NCBI GenBank assembly: GCA_964607835.1
Contig: CAZSLL010000026.1
Span: 1 to 9,462, forward strand
DNA from: DAOVFN01 sp964607835
GTDB taxonomy: Archaea > Aenigmatarchaeota > Aenigmatarchaeia > QMZP01
DNA: 9,462 bases
Direction: 5' to 3'
Below the pieces are notes generated by a model. That model was not told the DNA's origin and did not search any database. It saw only the letters and a list, made by a program, of their open reading frames with translations. Both the position numbers and the translations under genes were made by a program. Below, piece by piece: positions 1-4,349 of the stretch. Position 1 is the first letter of the stretch. Each line of letters starts with the position of its first letter.

Positions 1-9
1 ACCGTTATG

Positions 10-29
10 TAAGCATGAAAACATGCTTA
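10..29. repeat. 8-bp perfect inverted repeat with 4-base loop
   Basis: TAAGCATG and CATGCTTA flank an AAAA loop, giving a 20-base perfect hairpin. It lies beyond the stop codon of the minus-strand gene at 85-342, about 55 bases downstream, so it could be part of that gene's transcript end or an operator of a gene to the left of the window. No coding sequence is supported in 1-84. Confidence 0.5.
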
Positions 30-84
30 ATTGTTTGGATGTTTTCTACAGGGCCATAAGCAAAAGAATCAGGGAAGCAAGGTT

Positions 85-342
85 TCATACCCTGAATACC
101 TGGTCCCCTTCCCTGGCCCTCTCCTTCACCTTTATGCCCACAGCATCGCCTGCCTTGGCCTCCTTAACGGGCTCGTTGTGCACCTGCATGGAGTCCAGGT
201 CCTGCTCGAAGTTCGTGGATGAGCCCTCGAAAGAGAGCCTTTCACCAACCTTTACAGGGGCCGATAGCTCGACCAGGGCGACGCTTATGTTTGTGAAGAA
301 GTGGGTCACCTCTCCCACAAGCTGCTTTTCCTTGTCCATCAT
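85..342 (-). CDS. EF-Tu domain 2-like small protein (translation elongation factor-like)
   Basis: This 85-residue protein is a stand-alone beta-barrel like domain 2 of translation GTPases. The order VGEVTHFF, SAPVKVGERLSF, the Q-x-x-S-M-Q-V-H segment and the closing AGDAVGIKV at about residues 64-72 is the usual pattern of small archaeal elongation-factor-like proteins. There is no GTPase domain, so it cannot act as an elongation factor by itself. In the family, such domains often occur near U32-peptidase genes, but none is visible here. Two ATG codons stand in tandem (342 and 339) and either may start. A TATA-like stretch about 30 bases upstream predicts a transcript beginning almost at the start codon. 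It is transcribed divergently from FEN1. The family call is from recognition of the pattern; the molecular role is unknown. Confidence 0.8.
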   Translation of the reverse strand: MMDKEKQLVGEVTHFFTNISVALVELSAPVKVGERLSFEGSSTNFEQDLDSMQVHNEPVKEAKAGDAVGIKVKERAREGDQVFRV

Positions 343-367
343 GGTATCCCATTAGGTTTCGGGAATA

Positions 368-380
368 ATCTATAAAAAAC
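368..380. promoter_or_regulatory. Shared TATA box between divergent genes
   Basis: The sequence TCTATAAAAAACT reads as a TATA box on both strands. On the plus strand it lies about 25 bases before the FEN1 ATG at 399, which predicts a leaderless FEN1 mRNA. On the minus strand TTTTTTATAG lies about 30 bases before the ATG at 342. The intergenic space is only 56 bases, so one AT-rich element may serve both genes. Confidence 0.6.
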
Positions 381-398
381 TCTCAACTAATCATGATT

Positions 399-1430
399 AT
401 GGGAGTGAGCCTTGGAGAGCTCGTGAATCCAAGCGAGCTGGATTTCTCGGAAATGAGGGGAAGGCGCATAGCCATAGATTCATACAACACAATCTACCAG
501 TTCCTTTCCAGCATAAGGGACAGGATGACAGGGGAGCCGCTGAGGGACTCGAAGGGAAGGGTGACCTCGCATCTTTCAGGGCTGTTCTACCGGACCTCAA
601 GGCTAATCGAGGCAGGCATAGAGCCTGTCTTCGTTTTCGACGGCAAGCCCCCTGCCTTCAAGGAGGAGACCGTGGCAGCGAGACAGGAGGTCAGGGACAA
701 CGCTGAGGTGAAGTGGAAGCAGGCAGTTCAGGAGGGTGACGCCGAGGCCGTGAGGCGATATTCCCAGCAGGCCTCCAGGCTCACCAAGGACATGATAGAG
801 GACTCCAAGAGGCTCCTGGGCCTCATGGGGGTTTCCTGGATGCAGGCCCCCTCAGAGGGGGAGGCCCAGGCTACCCAGCTCCTGAAGCAGGGAAAGGTCT
901 GGGCTGTGGGCAGCCAGGACTGGGATTCCCTGCTCTTCGGGGCTGAAAGGCTGGTCAAGAACCTTGGCATATCAGGCAGGAGAAAGGTGCCAAAAAGGGA
1001 GGCCTACGTCACGGTTAAGCCCGAGCTCATAGAGCTGAAGGAGGTCCTGGCCTCGCTCGGTGTGAGCAGGGAGCAGCTCATTCTGCTTGGCATTCTGGTG
1101 GGCACTGACTACAATGCGGGCGGGATAAAGGGGATTGGGCCCAAGAAGGCCCTACAACTCGTGAAGGAGCACAAGACCCTTGACGCGGCCATGAAGCAGG
1201 TCCCTTGGGAGTTCAAAACTTCCCCGGAAGAGATATTCGATTTCTTCATGAACCCCCCTGTGGAGGACAGGGAGATAGAAAGGCAGGAGCTCGACCCGCA
1301 GGGCCTGAGAAGCCTGCTGGTGGATGAGCATGGGTTCTCAGAGGACAGGGTCTCGGGAACCCTGAAGAAGCTTGAAGAGGGAAAGGAGAAAGGGAAACAG
1401 TCCAGCCTGGGCAGCTTCCTTGGCGGCTGA
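399..1430 (+). CDS. fen: Flap endonuclease 1 (FEN1/XPG family)
   Basis: This is a structure-specific 5' nuclease that removes flaps during Okazaki-fragment maturation and base-excision repair, partnered by PCNA. The 343-residue length is normal for archaeal FEN1. It begins GVSLGEL after the initiator Met. The N-terminal XPG domain carries the metal ligand D27 (AIDSYN) and D81 (VFDGKPP). The internal XPG domain carries PSEGEAQ, then SQDWDSLLF, then GTDYN before the helix-hairpin-helix IKGIGPKKAL. The last residues, QSSLGSFL, form a PCNA-interacting QxxLxxF box. I chose the ATG at 399 rather than the one at 393. Family proteins start Met-Gly-Val, the N-terminal glycine sits near the active site, and the TATA box at about 370 places transcription start at about 399. 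No truncation is seen. Confidence 0.97.
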   Translation: MGVSLGELVNPSELDFSEMRGRRIAIDSYNTIYQFLSSIRDRMTGEPLRDSKGRVTSHLSGLFYRTSRLIEAGIEPVFVFDGKPPAFKEETVAARQEVRDNAEVKWKQAVQEGDAEAVRRYSQQASRLTKDMIEDSKRLLGLMGVSWMQAPSEGEAQATQLLKQGKVWAVGSQDWDSLLFGAERLVKNLGISGRRKVPKREAYVTVKPELIELKEVLASLGVSREQLILLGILVGTDYNAGGIKGIGPKKALQLVKEHKTLDAAMKQVPWEFKTSPEEIFDFFMNPPVEDREIERQELDPQGLRSLLVDEHGFSEDRVSGTLKKLEEGKEKGKQSSLGSFLGG

Positions 1431-1604
1431 GAACAGTATGGGGTTTAATTGCTTTCCATCTGAATAAGGGAATCACTCTCATCAAATAAACAGCATTTGC
1501 CATTCAAAGGAGCCGTTCAGGTATTCGGTTCCTTGCCAGCGAATCAGGGTTGCAGGCCTTTTCCCAGTCATTTCTATGCCCCGGAAGGGGAGAAAGGGGG
1601 AGCC

Positions 1605-1742
1605 GTGGGAACAAAGACGAGGGTCAGGTGCCCGAGATGCGGACATGGGTTCTACACACCGTTCGGGAAGGAGAACAATAAGAACGGGGGAAAGAGAGTC
1701 AGGTGCCCGGGGTGTAAGAAAAAGGTCAAGGTCACCAGGTAG
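1605..1742 (+). CDS. Tiny zinc-ribbon protein
   Basis: A 45-residue protein is predicted from a GTG start at 1605, preceded by a G-rich AGAAAGGGGGAG stretch that could be a ribosome-binding site. Two CxxC knuckles, RVRCPRCG (C9, C12) and RVRCPGCK (C34, C37), form a four-cysteine zinc ribbon. The flanks are very basic and the protein ends KKKVKVTR, suggesting nucleic-acid binding. An upstream ATG at 1497 in the same frame would add 36 residues with no recognisable features, so the short form is preferred. A hairpin followed by T-rich sequence lies 22 bases after the stop. The specific role is unknown. It could be a stand-alone relative of the ribbons found in archaeal transcription or ribosomal proteins. 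Confidence 0.7.
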   Translation: MGTKTRVRCPRCGHGFYTPFGKENNKNGGKRVRCPGCKKKVKVTR

Positions 1743-1764
1743 GGAGGAAGTACCAATTCTTTCC

Positions 1765-1799
1765 GGGAATCTCTACGGGGATTCCCATTTTGTGTTGTC
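1765..1799 (+). terminator. Hairpin plus T-rich tail after the zinc-ribbon gene
   Basis: GGGAATC (1765-1771) pairs with GATTCCC (1780-1786) across an 8-base loop, followed by ATTTTGTGTTGT. It lies between the ends of two convergent genes (1742 and 1815). Confidence 0.55.
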
Positions 1800-1814
1800 A
1801 AATAAGGGGGATAG

Positions 1815-2087
1815 TCAGGCCCTTATCCCGAAGCCCTGTTCCCCTTTGGGCTCCTCCCAGTCCACTTCCACGTTGTCAACACGTGAGGATGGGCTTCCCT
1901 TTCTCACAGCCTCTATGGCCTTATCCACCGCCTCAGACAGCCCCTCGAACACGGCCTCCACCCTTCCGTCTGGGAGGTTCCTCACCCAGCCGCTCACCCC
2001 CAGGGGCCTGGCCCTGTGGCTGGTATAGTCCCTGAAGAAAACCCCCCGAACCCTTCCTGACACAAAAACATGGGCCCTTACATCCAT
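1815..2087 (-). CDS. acyP: Acylphosphatase
   Basis: This 90-residue cytosolic enzyme hydrolyses acyl phosphates. The family signature is complete: VSGRVRGVFFR, with the phosphate-binding loop and catalytic R19, then GVSGWVRNLPDG with the catalytic N37, then VEAVFEG. The C-terminal strand VDNVEVDWEEPKGEQGFGIRA is typical. The start used is ATG at 2087 (MDVRAHVF), matching the usual N-terminal length of archaeal relatives. A GTG at 2096 would add three residues (TAM after the initiator) and cannot be excluded. A TATA-like TAATTTTAT on the minus strand (about 2123-2132) is the likely promoter. The gene is convergent with the zinc-ribbon gene and follows the 136-residue gene on the same strand with a 49-base gap. 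Confidence 0.95.
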   Translation of the reverse strand: MDVRAHVFVSGRVRGVFFRDYTSHRARPLGVSGWVRNLPDGRVEAVFEGLSEAVDKAIEAVRKGSPSSRVDNVEVDWEEPKGEQGFGIRA

Positions 2088-2121
2088 GGCTGTCACGGTT
2101 GATAATTGGCCCCATCCGGGG

Positions 2122-2133
2122 ATAAAATTAACG
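2122..2133 (-). promoter_or_regulatory. Probable TATA box of the acylphosphatase gene
   Basis: On the minus strand GTTAATTTTATC lies about 35-45 bases upstream of the ATG at 2087. This places transcription start near 2102, giving a leader of about 5-15 bases depending on which start codon is used. Confidence 0.4.
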
Positions 2134-2136
2134 GGT

Positions 2137-2547
2137 CTATTCCTTCTTTTCCTTTGGCTTTACCCTTGGTATGGCCATGGGCGAGGGAAGCTGGAGGTCG
2201 TCTGCCATGTTCGCTACCTTGAGAAGGCATGACCTGAACAGGTGGTTGAGTATCTCCACCCTCACCGCGTCAGGGAGTTCGCTCTTGTCCTTCCATGACT
2301 TGAGCAGCTCCTCGGTGTTGTCCGCGACGAAATAGACCTCGCCTGACATCTTTATGGTGCCCAGGTTGGGCGTGTAGTCAGTGACGAAATCAAAGTCAAC
2401 CGAAAGCGCCTTCTTTCCGAACATTGGCATGCTGGTCTCATTCACGTCGGTTATCTTAGGGACTGAGTTGACCTTTATCTGAGAAGTCGCCTTCTCGTCC
2501 CCCCTCTTGGCCTTCAGGGTCTTTAGCTTGATTCCCAATACCGGCAT
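2137..2547 (-). CDS. Conserved archaeal hypothetical protein, possibly SecB-like
   Basis: The protein has 136 residues, no signal peptide and no membrane segment. The middle alternates strand-like segments (ALSVDFDFVTDY, GTIKMSGEVYFV). An amphipathic helix follows (LPDAVRVEILNHLFRSCLLKVANMA) and then DLQLPSPMAIPRV. The order of strands, one long helix with an RxC-like motif, then a proline-rich LP.P...PRV tail resembles the SecB chaperone layout, but this is a pattern impression and not a demonstrated match. The C-terminal tail PKEKKE is charged. The start is ATG at 2547 because an AAAGGTGA ribosome-binding site lies five bases before it. The upstream in-frame GTG at 2556 is part of that site. 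The gene has its own TATA box at about 2581-2590 on the minus strand and is divergent from the DJ-1 gene. Confidence 0.8.
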   Translation of the reverse strand: MPVLGIKLKTLKAKRGDEKATSQIKVNSVPKITDVNETSMPMFGKKALSVDFDFVTDYTPNLGTIKMSGEVYFVADNTEELLKSWKDKSELPDAVRVEILNHLFRSCLLKVANMADDLQLPSPMAIPRVKPKEKKE

Positions 2548-2574
2548 GCGTTTCACCTTTCCTTACTAGTGGTC

Positions 2575-2612
2575 GCTAACCTATAAAAATGTATGCCTGT
2601 ATATATAAAAAG
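2575..2612. promoter_or_regulatory. Two divergent TATA boxes
   Basis: TATAAAAA at 2582-2589 reads as TTTTTATAG on the minus strand, about 35-43 bases before the ATG at 2547. GTATATATAAAAAGG at about 2599-2613 serves the plus strand, about 30 bases before the DJ-1 ATG at 2639. Both are canonical archaeal box-A sequences. Confidence 0.65.
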
Positions 2613-2638
2613 GCGAGCGTTGGGGCTGGTGGAGAAAG

Positions 2639-3172
2639 ATGAGATTCCTGGTACCGCTTATTAACGGTTTTGAGGAGATAGAGGCCGTCTCTGTGATAGA
2701 CGTGCTCAGGAGGGCGGGCCTTGAGGTCGTTACAGCCGGCATGCCCGGGAGCTGGGTAACCGGCGACAACGGAATAAAGCTCATGGCTGACTGCATGCTC
2801 AAGGACGTGGACCCCTCGGGGTTCGACGGGCTCGTGCTTCCCGGCGGCAGCGGGGCCAAGCTCTTCCACAAGTCAGACAATATAATGTCCATGATAAGGG
2901 ACTTCAACGAGAAGGAAAAGCTCATATGCGCCATATGCTATTCCCCGGTCATTCTATCTGAATGCGGGGTCCTGAAGGACAGGAGGGCCACGGTCTACCC
3001 GGGCCAGGAGAGGCACCTTCCGAAGCCGCGCTCCGATAGGGTGGTGGAGGATGGCCATGTCATAACCTCCCAGGGCCCCGGGACAGCGGTTGAGTTCGGC
3101 CTGAGGATAGTGGAGAAGGCGCTGGGCAGGCCCAAGGCAGAGAGTCTCAGGAAGGGGCTTGTGTGCAGGTGA
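2639..3172 (+). CDS. DJ-1/PfpI superfamily protein (DJ-1 branch)
   Basis: The 177-residue protein has the flavodoxin-like fold of the DJ-1/ThiJ/PfpI superfamily. It carries GFEEIEA with the conserved Glu (E15) that tunes the nucleophile, LVLPGG at about 65-70, the nucleophile-elbow cysteine in ICAIC-YSP (C100), and the DJ-1-like end GHVITSQGPGTAVEFGLRIVE. The residue after C100 is Tyr and not the His of PfpI proteases. This points to the DJ-1/YajL branch (glyoxalase or deglycase-like, oxidative-stress related) rather than a protease, although substrates in archaea are uncertain. A GGTGG ribosome-binding sequence lies six bases before the ATG. A clear TATA box precedes it. The winged-helix gene follows 37 bases later and may be co-transcribed. 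Confidence 0.93.
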   Translation: MRFLVPLINGFEEIEAVSVIDVLRRAGLEVVTAGMPGSWVTGDNGIKLMADCMLKDVDPSGFDGLVLPGGSGAKLFHKSDNIMSMIRDFNEKEKLICAICYSPVILSECGVLKDRRATVYPGQERHLPKPRSDRVVEDGHVITSQGPGTAVEFGLRIVEKALGRPKAESLRKGLVCR

Positions 3173-3209
3173 GCGCCTGTTTTTGAATTAGGGGATTAAG
3201 GTGATGGGA

Positions 3210-3431
3210 ATGATGAGCGATGTTGAGAGAAGGATACTGGAGCTGGCCTCCAAAAACCTCCTGGTGACCAAGGAGGAGATTGCCAGGGGTCTGGAGAGGA
3301 GCGACTACAACGGCAGCAGCACGAGCGTGGCCAGACTTCAGGAGATGGGATTCCTTGAGAAGGTGGAGTCCCTGGGCACGGCATTCGTGATTACCCAGAA
3401 GGGCATCAGGGCCACCAAGGGCCAAATCTGA
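3210..3431 (+). CDS. Small winged-helix DNA-binding protein
   Basis: This 73-residue protein looks like a minimal winged helix. Helix 1 is SDVERRILELAS, helix 2 is TKEEIARGLE (about 20-29), and the recognition helix NGSSTSVARLQEMGFLEKV (about 34-52) has the typical R-L-x-x-x-G-F-L ending. A wing, ESLGTAFVITQKGI, comes last. This is the common form of archaeal MarR/ArsR-like or phage-type regulators. The ligand and target are unknown. Four in-frame starts cluster at 3201-3213. I chose ATG 3210 because GGTGA at 3200-3204 then has a five-base spacer, as in neighbouring genes; 3213 is also possible. No separate TATA box is obvious, so it may be read through from the DJ-1 gene. A hairpin with a T tract ends it. 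Confidence 0.8.
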   Translation: MMSDVERRILELASKNLLVTKEEIARGLERSDYNGSSTSVARLQEMGFLEKVESLGTAFVITQKGIRATKGQI

Positions 3432-3446
3432 GCCCTTTTTATTTGT
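3417..3446 (+). terminator. Hairpin and T tract after the winged-helix gene
   Basis: AAGGGC (3417-3422) pairs with GCCCTT (3432-3437), overlapping the stop codon, and is followed by TTTTATTTG. The same T/A-rich stretch (3436-3443, TTTTTATT) is also a plausible TATA box for the gene that starts at 3477. Confidence 0.5.
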
Positions 3447-3476
3447 TTCTGACACCCCTCAAGCAGAGGGATATGA

Positions 3477-3737
3477 ATGGCATTCTCAGGCTTCCAGTAC
3501 GGGCCCTCGGAAATCCGCATAATTAGGGACGAGAGCGGCAGGTTCACCCATGCAGAGGGCGAGGAAGGATACATATCCATATGCGGGGGCATCAACGCTG
3601 CCCTTGGGATACGCCGTTGCCGTACCTTTGATGAGATGAGCTCCCTTGTCACTGACTTATACGGAGGCAAACTCCCCAAAGGTGTCCAGTTCCGGTACGA
3701 TGCCCCCGTCATCAGGGACCTCAACCCCCACTGCTGA
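3477..3737 (+). CDS. Hypothetical protein, 86 residues
   Basis: I do not recognise this family. The protein is soluble-looking with no signal peptide. It contains strand-like segments (SEIRIIRDESGRFTHAEGEEGYISICGG), a Gly-rich turn followed by NAALGIRRC, and a helix (TFDEMSSLVTDLYGG). It ends VQFRYDAPVIRDLNPHC. Three cysteines (in ISICGG, IRRCRT and the C-terminal residue) do not form a CxxC metal site. Codon use matches the archaeal neighbours, with ATA and AGG common. The start is ATG 3477; there is a purine-rich AGAGGG about seven bases upstream and a TATA-like stretch about 35 bases upstream. It stands directly before the tRNA promoter. Confidence 0.65.
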   Translation: MAFSGFQYGPSEIRIIRDESGRFTHAEGEEGYISICGGINAALGIRRCRTFDEMSSLVTDLYGGKLPKGVQFRYDAPVIRDLNPHC

Positions 3738-3742
3738 TGCTT

Positions 3743-3752
3743 GATTTATAAG
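3743..3752 (+). promoter_or_regulatory. TATA box of the tRNA-Gln gene
   Basis: GATTTATAAG lies about 29-35 bases before the first base of the mature tRNA (3779). This is the expected archaeal box-A distance if transcription starts a few bases before the tRNA. Confidence 0.65.
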
Positions 3753-3800
3753 CCCTTTGTACAAAACCTATCTTGGACAGCCCCGTAGTCTAGCGGCCAA

Positions 3801-3877
3801 AAGCGTTTCTTTACAGGAGCTTCCGCTTCCTCAAGAAACCCTTGGGAAAGAAACCTGAAATAAAGATGGCTGGCTAT
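3801..3877 (+). other. tRNA intron 1, in the D loop (77 nt)
   Basis: A bulge-helix-bulge can be drawn. The exon bases GGCC (3795-3798) pair with GGCT (3872-3875), bulge AA^A is at 3799-3801, bulge AT^G is at 3876-3878, and inner helix AGC (3802-3804) pairs with GCT (3869-3871). Inside, GTTTCTTT (3805-3812) pairs with AAAGAAAC (3847-3854). Removal restores the D loop TAGCGGCCAAG. The outer helix is essentially missing, so this is a relaxed BHB. Confidence 0.85.
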
Positions 3878-3893
3878 GGATACTGGTCTTTGG

Positions 3894-3937
3894 TGCTCCA
3901 AAGATGCGAGGCGGCCCTGCCGCCCATGAGCGAGGAA
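3894..3937 (+). other. tRNA intron 2, anticodon loop 37/38 (44 nt)
   Basis: This is the canonical archaeal intron position. The anticodon stem is the outer helix. CTTT (3888-3891) pairs with GAGG (3932-3935), bulges are GG^T and AA^A, and the inner helix GCTC (3895-3898) pairs perfectly with GAGC (3928-3931). A GGCGG/CCGCC hairpin caps the intron. It is a textbook complete BHB. Confidence 0.93.
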
Positions 3938-3958
3938 AACCAGTGACCCCGGTTCGAA

Positions 3959-3990
3959 AGAAGCCTTTTTCAAGAAAAGGCTTCAGCCAA
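3959..3990 (+). other. tRNA intron 3a, T loop (32 nt), left part of a double insertion
   Basis: GAAGCCTTTT (3960-3969) and AAAAGGCTTC (3975-3984) form a 10-bp hairpin that fills almost the entire element. It starts directly after exon TTCGAA and ends AGCCAA. The T stem is the outer helix and 3-base bulges AA^A and AA^T can be drawn, but the central helix (TTCG opposite AGCC) does not pair; GGTT with AGCC is an alternative pairing that gives 5-base bulges. Because of repeated A residues, the exact cut could lie up to two bases earlier without changing the product. It may instead be part of one 83-nt intron with 3991-4041. Confidence 0.55.
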
Positions 3991-4041
3991 AAGGAGCTTC
4001 GCTTCACTGCGTTCCGCTCGCTTCCAGAATCTCCTGGCTAT
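3991..4041 (+). other. tRNA intron 3b, T loop (51 nt), directly abutting 3a
   Basis: A good BHB is formed. AGCC (3985-3988) pairs with GGCT (4036-4039), bulges are AA^A (3989-3991) and AT^T (4040-4042), and inner helix AGGAG (3992-3996) pairs with CTCCT (4031-4035). The 5' half of the central helix belongs to element 3a, so 3b appears inserted at, or spliced before, the 3' end of 3a. Its splice-site context is nearly identical to intron 1. Confidence 0.7.
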
Positions 4042-4082
4042 TCCGGGCGGGGCTATCCAAATCTCCCCGTAATTCTGGGAAA

Positions 4083-4092
4083 CTTTTTATAT
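4083..4092 (+). promoter_or_regulatory. TATA box for the 52-residue small gene
   Basis: CTTTTTATAT follows the tRNA by about 30 bases and would start a transcript near 4112, leaving a leader of about 44 bases that contains a T-rich tract and the GGTGA ribosome-binding site at 4146-4150. Confidence 0.6.
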
Positions 4093-4155
4093 GGGCCCGA
4101 CCCTAAGCAATAAACCGATTGTGCTGTTCTTTTTTCAGGGATTCAGGTGATTTGT

Positions 4156-4314
4156 ATGCAGCTCACAGAGAAGGTGCTGGAGATGCTTCTCAAGGAAGCG
4201 AAGGCTGCCCATGCCAAGCATGAGCAGGAAACGGGGCAGAAGGACGAGAACTGGGCCTCCTGGTATTCGGAATACATAATAAATAGGCTCAACGAGATGC
4301 AGAAGAAGTCCTGA
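4156..4314 (+). CDS. Small protein, 52 residues, with NWASWYSEYI motif
   Basis: The protein is a short, helical, charged polypeptide, MQLTEKVLEM... ending NRLNEMQKKS. GGTGA at 4146-4150 lies five bases before the ATG, the same spacing as for other genes here, and a TATA box is at 4083-4092. The segment AHAKHEQETGQKDENWASWY resembles a short conserved motif, an acidic/His helix then D-x-N/E-W-P/A-x-W-Y, known as a stand-alone small protein and as a tail on some bacterial VOC-fold (glyoxalase/bleomycin-resistance-like) proteins. I recall that pattern but cannot verify it here. Function is unknown. It ends 35 bases before argS on the same strand. Confidence 0.8.
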   Translation: MQLTEKVLEMLLKEAKAAHAKHEQETGQKDENWASWYSEYIINRLNEMQKKS

Positions 4315-4318
4315 GGAA

Positions 4319-4328
4319 GAATATTAAT
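4319..4328 (+). promoter_or_regulatory. TATA-like element before argS
   Basis: GAATATTAAT lies about 25 bases before the ATG at 4350, and no ribosome-binding site is present. This predicts a leaderless argS mRNA, possibly in addition to read-through from the small gene. Confidence 0.45.
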
Positions 4329-4349
4329 CAAAGGCCCACAATATCTAAC

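Larger units (their letters stand above)
3779..4055 (+). tRNA. tRNA-Gln (anticodon UUG), split by three or four introns
   Basis: The mature tRNA is rebuilt from four exons: 3779-3800, 3878-3893, 3938-3958 and 4042-4055, totalling exactly 73 nt. The acceptor stem AGCCCCG (3779-3785) pairs perfectly with CGGGGCT (4048-4054), with discriminator A 4055. The D stem is GTC with GAT (one G-U), and the D loop TAGCGGCCAAG is as in archaeal tRNA-Gln. The anticodon stem CTGGT pairs with ACCAG, and the loop CTTTGGA gives anticodon TTG (3890-3892). The variable loop is TGAC. The T stem CCCGG pairs with CCGGG around the loop TTCGAAT. CCA is not encoded. An upstream TATA box fits. Standard tRNA scanners may miss this gene because every loop is interrupted. 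Identity rests on perfect stems plus the A1-U72 and UUG features of archaeal tRNA-Gln. Confidence 0.93.

Noticed and set aside
3746..4113. Short open frames on both strands over the tRNA gene
   Set aside because: The exons, stems and BHB elements of tRNA-Gln account for this DNA. The peptides have no recognisable features.
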